This document shows positions 1 to 11,473 of a stretch of DNA of 64,000 nucleotides, in pieces (the stretch's first letter is position 1; each line of letters begins with the position of its first letter). The stretch is from NCBI GenBank assembly GCA_004335635.1, contig QAXH01006258.1, positions 1-64,000 on the forward strand. The letters are read 5' to 3'. The notes under the pieces are model-generated. The model was not told where the DNA came from and searched no databases. It was given only the letters and a program-made list of their open reading frames with translations. The stretch comes from Chloromonas sp. AAM2. Lineage: Eukaryota > Chlorophyta > Chlorophyceae > Chlamydomonadales > Chlamydomonadaceae. The position numbers were made by a program, and so were the translations under genes.

Positions 1-405
1 TCTTTGCCCCAGCCTTGGCTATGTAGCCCACTGCACATCACTAGCCCAGGGTAGCCAGGCAGGGTCAGTCAAAGCTGCTGCACTGTGTTGAGTTGTGCAA
101 GGGTCTGCTTGAGGCCAGAACGCCATGTCAGCTGTAGGTCATGACCCACGGCCAAACACAGGACGAGGATTGTGCTGCCCCCAGGCCTGCCTGTAGCATC
201 CCGACAGCCAGCACATGCACTTCTTCAGCTGTCATGTACTTCTTCAGCTGTCATGTTTTTTTTTGCCGTTGCCGTTGTTTTTATTGCCGTTGCCGTTGTT
301 TTTCAAAACAAATGGCTCAAAACTCTGGGCACATAGCATGTTCTCAGGCAGATTGCCATGCAAGGCTGATGTGATGTGATGTGTCATTGCAGCTCTTCAT
401 CAACC
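1..405. other. Left edge of window, no supported gene
   Basis: No exon with good splice signals and coding character is seen here. A GCCGTTGTTTTT-type simple repeat lies near 265-302. Upstream exons of the membrane-protein gene that follows may lie here or beyond the window, because the tweety/prominin fold normally has transmembrane segments before the coiled region that opens the visible part. Confidence 0.4.
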
Positions 406-3400
406 ATGGAGGCTATTATCGGGCTCAAAACTGCTCAGGACGCCCTGGATGCACGCGAGCGTGAAATCAATGCCAGCATGGCAGCGCTGACTCAGATCGA
501 GTCCGCTCGCACCTCGAACCTCCTGCCTGGTGAGGCTCTTAACCAGTTCATGCAATGCACGAGGAATAATGTTGTGAATGGCGCTTGTGCCACCATCTGT
601 TCGACTTGTCGGACGATACAGACGTAATCACTGACCCACTCACTCAACCACCCACGTGCCGGTTTTGCGCGTCTACTCCATTACAGTCAGTGCCACTCTT
701 TACCTGAGGTAATTGGTTGAATACTTGGTTCCCCTGGTACGTTTGGACTGTGCGTGATGTTCCCCTGGTCTGACATGCTGACTCAGCCTTGCTGCAAGGA
801 AAAGTCCCGGAAAAGTACTCCAAGGCCTTTGTGAGTGCTCAGGCCATGGCTTCATCGTATTGTACTGCATGACATGGACATTTCCCTGTGCCTTTGTCCG
901 CAGGCATAGTCAAGGGGTGTGAAGACCTGTCCAATCTGCAGCAGGCCATGGCGCCTGCTGCGGCCACGCTCACATCTGGCATGGTGGCACTTAGAGATCT
1001 CAACCCAGGTGGGTAGAACGGACACAGATACATGGAAGAGCAAATTTTCTAAACATAAGGTGGGTCAGATCGGCGGCGTGTATGAAGCCGCAGCAGCTGC
1101 GAGGTACCAGATATGCCTGGTTGGCATCCTCTTGCTGCCAGTGCCATTGTACTGGCAAAATTCCTGCACGGTTGCTGCCGCGCGTCCTCGCAGGCTCCCT
1201 GGCCGACGTCCTTCCTTCTTTAGAGGCTCGTTTGCGCCACATCAACTCCACCGTGATCGTACTCGACGACAGCACGTTGGACAGCTACTCTCTGATCCAG
1301 CTGGCGTCATCGACCATCGTCAAACTTTACCCGAACGCAACCGCGAGCAACTCGGCCACTGTGAATGCATCGCTAGATGCGTGGGTGGATCGGCTGAAGC
1401 AGCTGGAGATCAGGCTAGCGAGCAAAACTCTGGTGGATGCGCTTGCGAACGCCCTGGAGGTGCCGTCAGACAGGCTGGCAAACGCGCTGGACGTTACACC
1501 GCTGCGCGATGTGCTGAAAGATATCGCTTCAAATCTGAGACTCGCTTCACTTTTTGTGGAGCCCGTACGGCAGGCGTTGCAGGCGCACATGCAATCCAAC
1601 ACTGCAGGTGGGTTGCTCGAGCGGGATGCAAGAGCCAAATCTGCTCTCCATGGCCCATTGGGAACAACGTGCATCACTTGCTACACGTCCTGTGTACTCT
1701 GAGCAACCGGGGGCTGAATTGGTGGGAATACCTGCAGATCTGGAGGTGTCAAAGCGCCTCAAGCGTGTTGGCCGCCTAATTCACGTTGTCGACCAACATG
1801 CATGGTTGCCCCACACGTGATTGCGTGCACAGAAACGTACTCGGTGCTCCTGTCCCGAGCGAGCATTGTGGTCAGTGCGGAAGGCGCGGTTCGCGATGCG
1901 ATTGATTCGCTGAGCAACAGCGACAACCTGGCGCGCCTGCGAACAATCGAGTACCTAGGCAAGAGTGTGGAAGGTGGGCAAGCGGACAAGCGCGCCACGG
2001 AAGCGCAGGCGAGTGCTCTGGATGTACAACGGGAGGTTAGCAGTTACTCCGACAAACAAGTGGCGCAGCTTACGGACATACTCGACGCTGTGGACGAAGT
2101 CGTGCAGCGACTGCCGATCTCCCGTTCGCAGGTGTGTTTGGCCATTAAATGCGGACCACATAACACAAACTGATAAACATTGCGATGCAGCACATAAGCA
2201 AGAGCCATGCATCGAGCCAGTCAAGCAGACTGCATCAACTTATCAACACGGTGTTATAGCCTGGTTATTGCAAATGGTGTGACTACCAATATGTTTGGCA
2301 TCAATTTAGTCAAGTTATGTTTCAGGCAAGGAGTGGAATTGCATTCAAGCACATAACCATCACATGTGCGTAACAACCCGCCTCAAAACGTCAAAACAGA
2401 AGCACGTATTCATGCATGAGTGTCAGAGGCATGGCGCATGCCGTCGCTTTCCCATGCAGGTGTTTGCGGGACCCCGTCATTTATTATTCACCACTGTGAA
2501 TCAGGCGAGGGACGGCATGGCAGGTGTCAGCAGACAGGTGCAAGATGCTGTTGGCAAGGTGAGGGCAACAGCTCAGGTTGCTGGTATGGCAGTTGCGTGC
2601 CGATTGCGCACCTTGCTATCCAGACAGCATACCTTGGCGGCACACCCTCGTGCTACAACCAGCAGTTGCGATGGCGTTGCGCCAGCTACTTCTTGGCCTT
2701 TTCCCAGATTTTGATAAGCTTTTGCCTGGAACTGGCACCCCACGCTCTTTGCGGGTTCCCACACCTCATGCCATTGAGCTGTTGGCTGTTGTTTTGCAAC
2801 CGCTCACACAACATTGCTTTTCAGCCAACTGGCATGGATTATTATTCAGCATGTGCATGCCTGCTGCATAGATGGCTTACCATTCTGAAGACCTGCGAAC
2901 CGAGATTCTGCCGAGCGTGAAGAGCCGGAAGCAAGATACACTGGACATGATGAATGAAACGTGGTCATACATGTTCAAGGTACGGCACCATGTACCAAAC
3001 CTGTGTATGCATGCAGGGTCAAGTTGCCGCATTCGAGTTGACATGCTCTGCATGAGGTTAGCAGTGGGGACAGCAAGTAGCCATAGGTTGAATGCAGTCA
3101 TTGCATAATTGCAAGCACTATGCAATGGCCGTCACGCACGCACTGCCAGCCACTCATAGCCAGTGATTCACACGATTGCTGCGCAGGGTCTGATGGCTGG
3201 TTACTCCATCGTTATCTTCTTTATGCTCCTAATTTCGCTGGTTGCCCTGGTCAAGTTTCCCTTTGGCGTGGTGCTGACCTCGATACTGCTGCTACTGGAC
3301 GTCTTTGTGTGGCTGGCCGTGGGGCTGGCGGTCATGGGCGCCATGGTGGTGCTGCAGGATGCATGCGAGTCGGCGGAGAGAATCCTAGTCACGGAGGTGA

Positions 3401-6400
3401 GAGGAAAGTGCTAAGCAGGCCGGCGGGAGGCAGGACTCTTCGAAATAGGCTCATCTGAGGGGGGTGTTCAGCCTCTGCATGTATCACAGCCTCCTGGTCA
3501 GGGCTGAGATGGGTAAAGAAACCCCCATTAATTACAACCCTGATTGCTGGACCAGGAGCTGTCATGACTGGCGTCCATGAGCGATCAAGTGTTTTCCAGC
3601 CCTGGCTGGCCTGCCATCTGGTAAAGTTTGCACAGCGTGTCTGGGATGAGTCGGCACGTGGCAATGGTTGCTCTTGCTTGTCTGCAGCTGTCCAGCAGCC
3701 CGCGTGGCCAGTCGTTTGGCGACTTCTACCTGAGCAGGGCCCCCACACCGGGGGGCATCAAGGCAGTGCTCCGGGAGAGCGCCGTCATAGATGTGGACAA
3801 GGTGAGCAGGCAGAGAGATGCATTGCACGCGGCAAAGGTCGCAAGACTGGTGATCAGCTGCTAGGAAGTCTGGCAGTAACACTGATGATATAGTGGGAGT
3901 AACGAGGCAGCAATACTGGACGACAAATGACTGGCAGGCAGCGGGAATGTGGGTAGAACTACAGTTCAATCACAAGTTTACCAAGATTGATGACAAGGAG
4001 AGAGCGCCCTTTGGCGCTGGTCAGATTGCTTCCTGTTGTGGGAGTGCAGAGCCTGGCCTTTAACCGGGCACAGTGTGACTGCTGTTGTGAACTATGCCTT
4101 GTCTTCCCGGTGACTGCTGTAGTGGATTATGCCTTCTAACCCGGGCACATCTTCACTGCTGCCTTGCAGCCAGCCTTCGCAAGTGTTGCTCCCGGGTCGT
4201 GTGCCCCTGTGCAGGTGCTCGAGGACATGACCGACAGTCAGAACGCCCTGCTGGACAGCCTGCAGACCTCCTGGCGCCTGCAGCCGCCGCTCAGCGGGGC
4301 ACTCATGGACATCACAGCGGCGGTGGAGGCGGCACAGGCACAGGTGAGGACAAGGGGGACCTCAGACACAGGGGCACAGCACAGGCTGTTGTTGTTGTTG
4401 TTGTTGTTAAACTTGACCTGCAGCCAGAGTTGATCGGTATCTAAAAGATACCATGTCAGTACCATGTCACTCACGAGGGTACCCAGCACACCACATGCCA
4501 GGCTTAGCTGGGACGGCTCTGTCCACCATTACTCCCCTGTGCTCAAACACCTTCGCCATTCAAATGCTTGCCGTTGAATTCACCCTGCCCTTAGGCCATA
4601 AAACGACTGCCTTGCAAGAAGCAGCCCAACTCCGACGCTCCCATGCTCATGCTTGTGTGCTCTGGGTCCACAGGTCAACAGTGTGGTCTCCCTGGTCGAG
4701 TTCGGCCCTGTGCACGGCATGTACGTGGGCATCAAGACAGAGGCGTGCTGTGGCCTGGGGGCACAGCTCATGGTCATATGGATATGCGTAACCGGGTCCG
4801 GTGAGCGACCGCCTGGCAGGCTCACTGCCACGGACTAGTTACAATCTACTTGTGAGCTTTGCCATGACATGCGGTGCACCTCCCATTGTGACAGCAAGGG
4901 CGTTTTATTTGGTTGAAGGTCTGTTGTTTGGCTGGTGATTGCAGTGTGCCATACGTCTTGCCTGTCTGCTCTTTTGCAGGCTTGTTTGCCTGGCTAGCGG
5001 TTGTGTTCAGCAAGTTTGTTCTGGGACGTCTGGACTTGCTGCCCAAGGACAACTGTGAGTGTTGGGAGCGGTGCATCAATCACAGCAATGCTTGACCTGG
5101 CTGAATGCAAAGGTTGCTCATGCTCCCTGGGAGGGCCGTTGGTGGCAGTCCAAGCCCTGGACCAATCCCTACATCTCGCTAATTTGAACCTGTGTGCAAC
5201 TGCAATGCGGTGAACAGGTTCTGATCCAAAGCCGCAATGCATCATGCATGGTACTGATTTGCTGCGTGGGGAAACCTCTTCTGCAGGCCTGGGCTGCCAG
5301 TGCTACCGCACGGCCGACTACGAGGCGCCCAGCAGCCGGGTCAAGCGCCGCTTCTGGAGCTCCTGCGGCGGCGGCAGCAGCGCGGGCGGCTCCACAGCCA
5401 TGGCCAGCATCGGCGGGGCGTCCTCCATTGCTTCCCAGGTGAGGTTGTGCCAAAGCAAATCGAGGCACTGTCTGAATCGCGTCGACTATGTATCACGTAT
5501 TAAAGCACTGTCTGAATCGGGTCGACTACGTATCATGTACCGAAGCACTGTCTGAATCGGGTCGACTACGTATTTTATACCGATACGGATACGCCATGGC
5601 ATGACCCTGATTGCAGGAGCTCAAGCCGCCCAACGGGCCCCTGGCGGTGCGCATCGTGCGGGACGGCGGGGCGGGCGGATCGTGCAGCGGGGCAGGCTCC
5701 TCCAGCGGAGGCGGCGGGAGCAGTGCCTTGTATGTGGCGGGCGGCCGGAGGTCGCGGACTGGTGCAGGAGCGGGACAGAGCGGGGCGTGGTGGCGGTTGG
5801 CGTACGCGCAGCCAGCGGTGACGGAGGAGGAAGATGCAGAGGCAAACACGCAACAGGTAAGGCCCTGGAATGACACGTCTTTCTCAACCCCTCAGGACTT
5901 GCTCGCTTGCGTCATGCAGTCAATGCAGCAGGTCGTTGTGTTGTCAACTGGATCGACGACATTTTGCATGTAAGACGTTCTGTTCATACACAGCAGGTGA
6001 TCATAACAGGTAATACTCACGCCTTTGCAGCGTTAGAAGTAAGCACTTCCTGCCTGTACAGATGACCGTCATATCTTGCAACGTCGTGCCCGCGCACCTC
6101 CTGTTCAGTAGAAGTAAGTACTTGCTGCTTTTATTAAATCAAGAACATATCTATCTGCGCACACGCGCAGGGGATTCAGATGAGTTCAGCCTCAGTGACC
6201 ACCGCCTCCCACCAGCCCACCCCACCCCCTGCGCTACTCAGTGTGCCCAGCGCCCCCTTGATGCCAACAGAGGACCACCCAGTGAGCGCAAGCGACTGCA
6301 CCGGAGATGAGGTTGCACCCACCTACGTGCAGCTCTTTGCCTGGCCCACACCCCCTGTCAGGGTCAGCAAGATGAGTGCTTCAAGCCCAGCATCGCAGAG

Positions 6401-6680
6401 CGCAGCACAAGGTGCTGCACTGGCTGCACAGACTGCTGCAGCAACCCCGGGCACGGCAGCCGCTCCTGCACCAGTTGCCAGCTTGCAGGTGCAGCCGCTG
6501 CCTGTCCCCGGTCAGGTGCAGTCCCCAGCTCAGTTCAACCAGCCAGCAGCCATTGACCCGCCAGCTGCTGTGACTGGCCCAGCGGCTGTCACCAGCCCGA
6601 CCCGAACAGCTCGGATTACGGTGTTGGATGAAGCGACTGCAGAGGCCATGGAACGGCAGATGAGGCGTTCTGGAAACTGA
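406..6680 (+). CDS. Tweety/prominin-like multi-pass membrane protein (14 exons)
   Basis: Exons joined in phase: 406-529, 904-1008, 1194-1607, 1833-2131, 2460-2558, 2872-2979, 3187-3396, 3688-3801, 4215-4343, 4674-4800, 4980-5054, 5287-5438, 5617-5856, 6171-6680, giving about 901 residues. Residues 1-380 are hydrophilic with several possible N-glycosylation sites and helical heptads. The exon at 3187 encodes two adjacent membrane segments (about residues 386-440) followed by an Asp-Ala-Cys, and the exons at 4674 and 4980 join to form a third after a Cys-Cys pair. The tail is Gly/Ser- then Ala/Pro-rich. Hydrophobic hairpin, Cys after the second segment and a long ectodomain resemble tweety/prominin-type proteins, but no family signature settles it. 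The ATG at 406 sits in a good context (caaccATGG), yet an acceptor at 390-392 means it could be internal. A possible extra exon at about 787-831 could not be fitted in phase. Confidence 0.6.
5465..5580 (+). repeat. 40-bp tandem repeat in an intron of the membrane-protein gene
   Basis: About 2.8 copies of a 40-bp unit beginning GCACTGTCTGAATCG start at 5465, 5505 and 5545, with a few substitutions between copies. They lie wholly between the exons ending at 5438 and starting at 5617. Confidence 0.85.
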
Positions 6681-8504
6681 ATGCATCGCCTGAGGCAGTG
6701 AATGAGCAGCCACACAGGCCACAAGGCGGCAAGGCAGGCGACGAAGTGACTGGGTTACAAAAAACAGGAGAGAGGTAGCGAGACAGCCTCCGTGCCTGCT
6801 GCAGAGATGCTGGACGGGTCAGATGTCCGCTACATTCCACCTGTGAGATTGGACGCATCACGCATGCTCAGTCCTGAAGTGCGGTTTGACAGCACCCTGA
6901 CATGCACCCTGACACAATTAAACGCACACGAAGCAGCAATCCGGAAGCTGGACAAAGCCACCGCAAGGAAGGAAACTTGTGTGGCCCCATCCACAGCCTT
7001 GGCTAGTGTTTTTGAAACATTCTAAGTGAAGAGCAGGAATCGTGTGCATGTCACATGCACGACTCCTGATGGCCGGTGCCTCTGAGGTGGCCGGTCCCAA
7101 CCCGGAACTTGTTGTTCATACAAGGGTGTTGAATCGCACGCACACGGAGTTGGCTAGTGCTTGACCGGCTTTCAATACTCTGTGACCAGACATATGTGCA
7201 GACTGAGCACGCATTGATGCTGCCGGCTGCATTCTCCATCAGATTTTGCAGACTTCAAGTGGAGCATGAGGACATGATTAGCTGCACTAATTATGATTCT
7301 GCTTTCCAGACGAAGCATTGATCGCTATACTAGCTGCACTCTACGCACACACACCTAGTGAACCCACACATTGTGGAGTATAAAAAACACATCTCCTGTC
7401 GCCACACTGGATCCAGTGGCGTCTCTTGAATTGTCCCAGAACTGGCAAACAACTTTTGTTTTTTTGCTGGTGTGCAAACAACGCATTTGTCCACTGGGGT
7501 GTTGTTGGGAGCAGAATTCTGTTGCTTATGCCATTCATCAACGCCAAACCCGGATCTGACTATTGTCACAGGAAACAGATTGTGAATTCCCAGGCACGTG
7601 GCTGAACTTCTTCTGTATTTTGATTAGCAGCCACGGTTATGGGAAACCAGGGAGATGCTGATTCAGTGACAATGCGTTGTGCTGTGTCATGTGATCAGAT
7701 TCATCGTTTATTGGTTAACCCTGTGCGCCTGGTTGCCTCTGATTCATTGTGTGTTGCAGTTCCGGCAGCTCATGCTGGCGACCAGCTGCTCTGGCACGAC
7801 ATTCTTATATTCTTGTTTGCTTTTGCTGTGTTGTTGTATGATTTGATAGTCATTTGCTGCCTTGTCTTGTTGTTGCTTCCTGTTCTTGACTCTGTGAGCT
7901 CCTAGACTGAATGTCGTGTAATCCTGGTACGGATTGTGGAGCTAGTCAATCAGTGATTGGGACAGATGGTCATGATGGGCAGGTCCAGGCGAACGCATGC
8001 CTGGACCCTGAAGGCGAGAGGCAGTAAGGCCTCTTTTGCTAACAGTAAGGCCTTGGACGCATTTTGCTTGAACAAGGCTGACGGGTCTAAATACAGCGGC
8101 CAGCGGCCGCAGTTGTAACACAGAAACTCAAACACTACTACTGAAGATACCAATGTATCAACGTCATCTCCAGCTCCCAAGGCTGATCACTTCGCAGATT
8201 ATTGCCACAAATGCAATACGAGCAAAAATTAAATTGCTTGACCATGTTCCTTATTTCGGCACTTTGCATTCCTTCTTTCGACATCTTTTGCACATTGTGG
8301 TGCCAGCGACCCAAAAGGAAGTGCTGGAGTGCGCCCGCTGCATGTCCCACCGGCGGCCCACTGTTCAATAAGAAATTAGCAAAGAAACGCGCAGTGCGTT
8401 ACGCTGCCAGGTCCAAGAAAGTCGCCGTTGAGGATGTTGACACTCGCTCGCACACTTTCTTCTTCAGGAGCCTGTGGGCTGCGGGAACAGCTTACCATTG
8501 TGAG
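6681..8504. other. Intergenic, contains one single-ended repeat
   Basis: No exon with convincing coding character and splice sites was found. The region should hold the 3' UTR of the membrane-protein gene and the 5' UTR and promoter of the ubiquitin-like gene. A copy of the dispersed TGTCCCAGAACTGGCAAAC motif lies at about 7427-7450, preceded by a CACTGGATCCAGTG palindrome. Confidence 0.5.
7370..7480 (+). repeat. Single end of dispersed inverted-repeat element
   Basis: Contains TTGTCCCAGAACTGGCAAAC followed by a T-rich run, the right-hand end of the repeat family described at 12771-13186. The preceding palindrome CACTGGATCCAGTG corresponds to the CCAGTGGT subterminal motif seen in other copies. 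No opposite end was found nearby. Confidence 0.7.
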
Positions 8505-10885
8505 ATGTCGCCGGCTCCGTTCACCATCACAGACGCCCCAGGCACGGTCTGGGACGCGGAAGAGCTCAAAGCGTTGAAAGTCGCGGACGAGCAGTCCTTA
8601 CAGCCCTTCACGTTCCAGCCGACCAAGTACAATCCCACACCAGGTGCGTCGCACGTCCTCCACGTTGACGTCTGTCCTATCACCACAGTCCTAGCCTTGG
8701 ATCTCGGCTGTCCTGACCGCAGGCACCGGAAGAACTGGCGTGACCCCTGTGGCCCCAAACAGCTACCCCTTTTACAGGTAATCCTGGCCACAGTCTAGCT
8801 GACTAACTGTGTAAGCAGCTGCGATTCCTAAGCACGGGTGCAAACCAGGCGTGACATGCTGAAAGCTCTAGTATTGCCCCCACAAGATTTCTTCGTGAAT
8901 ATGTGCACAAGCACATGCATGCTGTCTTCGACTTGGTCTCGTGCAGTGAGGATGAGCGCTACATTCCGGTCATCCAAGCTGACGGTGGTCAGCTGTCAGG
9001 TGATGGCTGGGCAGTGGCGAAGTCCCTGTGGATGGCAGTGATTGCCACCATGACCAGCATTGCGAGCTAGACAGGCTATGCGGCTAAAAGGGATAGATCA
9101 GCAAACTAAGCAGCAATGAGCAAACTCAGCAGTATCACATGCCATGCATGCGATGCAGAATGGAGCCAAGTGTACGCTCCATCCAAGGAGCAAGCTGAGG
9201 TTGACCGTGCAAAGGCGTTCGCGTCCAACATCCCACATGGTGCGCATCACCCAACCCCTCGCCAGTGTTGAACACATGGCAGGCACCTGTGCCATTGATC
9301 CTTTCAATCTCAGCGTGCATGCACAGCCCTTCTGGGACAGCAGACAGAAAGAGCGTCAGGCAGCTATTACGATGCATGTACGTACCACGAGTCCACATCT
9401 CGTCCTGACAGCAGTCCTTGCATGCCGGCCTTGCCCACAGGCTGCATAGTTCCTGGTGACAAGGCCCAGAAGCAGGACCTGCTGACCCTGACAGTGGTGT
9501 CAGAGCTACATGACGATACTGAGTATGGAGCACAGGTGAAAGAAGGTGTAGGCACTGCGGGCCTGTCAGCAGGTGGTTCTTGCGTGGTCTGTTGGCATTC
9601 ATCGACTGTTAAACAGGCTCAACTCGGGCGGAAGGCGACAGTTCATACCACTGTCATCTGTGTCATGGCACGGCCACTTGTTGAAGATCAGCAAGAGCAT
9701 GGCAAACACAAAGTGGCACGTAGGTTTACCATTCTAGAATACCAGCTGGCCTTATTTGTTCTTATCACGCTGGCCCCACCACCCAGTCTGCATTTCATGC
9801 ACGACCGTGCTGTTGTGGCCTCACTTGTGCTGCGCAGGTGGACGTCAAGACTGGGATTCACAGCGGCGGACCCTTCACCATCAGCGTCAGTCCCAAGATA
9901 CGCGTGGAGGAGCTCAGGTGCATCATCAGGGTGGGTGGCAAGGAGTCACGTGAGGCCAACAAAACGCAACAATTGGCCCCTCTGTGCAGCATGGCTGTCA
10001 GCCAGCCTATGCAGCGCTTGCCGTGCATTCCCAAGGTTGTCAGCGCCTGCTAGTGCAGTGGTTCAGCAAGCCTGAGAGCCAGCTGCAGCTGCAGTCCAGC
10101 CGCTTGCAGAGCAGTCCACGTGCGCTGAAGTGCTGTGCACATGCAGGATATGGGCGGCATCATCCCTGGCCTGCAGAAGCTGTGAGTGCCCCATGCATGG
10201 CACGACATATCTATATGGGTATGACGTTTGCTGAAATTCGTGTCAGTACATCGCTGACCTACAAATGAACCAAACTGTCAGCATCCAGGTAGCAGTACTG
10301 ACGCAAATTCAGAGTTTAGTATCATCATCATCATCATCATCATCATTACACAGTAGGCAGATTTGCACTGTGAAGGAAGGAGCGGGCATCTGGCTGCGTA
10401 AAAGCAGTGAGCGGTGATACATTGCAAGTGCAGGTCGTATGCCGGCAAGAGGATGGAGGACTCGCAGCGCACACTGGAGCAGTGAGTGACCATAACCATC
10501 ACACCTAGGTGACACACCTCAGCGCAGCGTCATTTGTAAACAGCAACACGCCCAGTACGCCAAACGCAACTTGCAACCAACACAACATTCGGACTAGCCC
10601 AAAAACGACAAACCTTAGAAATTCAACTAATCCAGGGCTTTGTGGCCAGCATACTTTGCCAGCATACAAACCAAGAAGAGCTTGCCAGCTGTACAAGTGC
10701 TGCTTCTGCCCTGCAAGTACGATTTGGGTGCTGGAGAGTGTACCAGCAAAGCCAACCCACAAGCTGTGCGACCCACACCTGCCATCCTGCTTCATTGGCA
10801 CGTGTCCTGCCCTCCCTGCAGCTACGGAGTTGCCTACTGGAGCAAGCGCTTCCCACACTGGCCTCTCAAGATTTGTCGGTTCTAA
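8505..10885 (+). CDS. Ubiquitin-like-domain protein (8 exons)
   Basis: Exons 8505-8643, 8723-8777, 8887-8999, 9441-9535, 9838-9930, 10147-10181, 10434-10481 and 10822-10885 join in phase to 213 residues, stop TAA at 10883. The last four exons (residues about 135-213) have the ubiquitin-like pattern: a valine-rich strand, an EELR helix, GGIIPGLQKLSYAGKRMED, then TLEHYGV. This matches the ubiquitin stretch around the IPPDQQRLIFAGKQLEDG loop. There is no C-terminal Gly-Gly; the chain ends in KICRF, so it is probably not processed or conjugated. Residues 1-134 match no family known to me. The ATG at 8505 follows an acceptor-like CTTCAG by about 40 bases, so an upstream non-coding or short coding exon is possible. 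TGTAA lies at 11075, about 190 bases after the stop. Confidence 0.75.
10320..10347 (+). repeat. (TCA)n microsatellite
   Basis: Nine uninterrupted ATC/TCA units lie in the intron between the sixth and seventh exons of the ubiquitin-like gene. Confidence 0.95.
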
Positions 10886-11473
10886 GAAGGTGAGACTCTG
10901 GCATGGTGCTCTGATGACTGCAATCTCAGCCACACTGTAGCCACGCACGGTACGGAAGCAGAAAAGACGCCAACAAAACAACAGAAAGAAATCTGCACGG
11001 ACTAGAAGGGTGTGCTATTTTGATGTTGTCCCATGCAAGCAGTGAAACCTGGCACTTGCTTACAAACCGCCTGTTGTAATTGAGGGAAAAATGAGGAGGG
11101 TGTTGATCCTATGTATGTTACACTCTCTTCTCTCAAGAGCTGTATGGTTGTGTGTGGGGATATGGGTTCTAGATAGAATTGTGTGACAGTGTTCTCTGCT
11201 TTGGACAACTCTATCGTGTTCCGTGCACTGCCCTCTCGCCAGCCGCCGCTGCTGGGACCAACTCATGACCCTGATGCTCATGATGATTCTACACACTGAG
11301 ACAAGAGTCAGGAGAGATGACAACAGAGCAGTGGCAATGGAGAGCAAGACCATGAATGCAAAGGGTGGCCCTTCAATTCACACGCTGTCATGAGGACAGT
11401 TGAGGCCTGCACACCGCCATAAAGATACAATACCATGAGAAGGGTGGCCCACATTCACCGTCACGTGTTCAGC
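10886..11473. terminator. Convergent 3' ends of the ubiquitin-like and methyltransferase genes
   Basis: The two genes end 588 bases apart, tail to tail. A TGTAA motif on the plus strand (11075-11079) and its complement TTACA (11060-11064, TGTAA on the minus strand) lie 15 bases apart in the middle. TGTAA is the usual polyadenylation signal in chlorophycean algae, but the pentamer also occurs by chance. No coding exon is supported here. Confidence 0.35.

Noticed and set aside
787..831. Exon-like segment encoding LLQGKVPEKYSKAF between the first two exons of the membrane-protein gene
   Set aside because: It has an acceptor and a GTGAGT donor, but it ends in phase 0 while the next exon needs phase 1, so including it creates an immediate stop. 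It may be an alternative exon.
8202..8504. Upstream part of an open frame leading into the ubiquitin-like gene
   Set aside because: The composition is irregular and an acceptor-like site lies just before 8467; it is treated as leader sequence.
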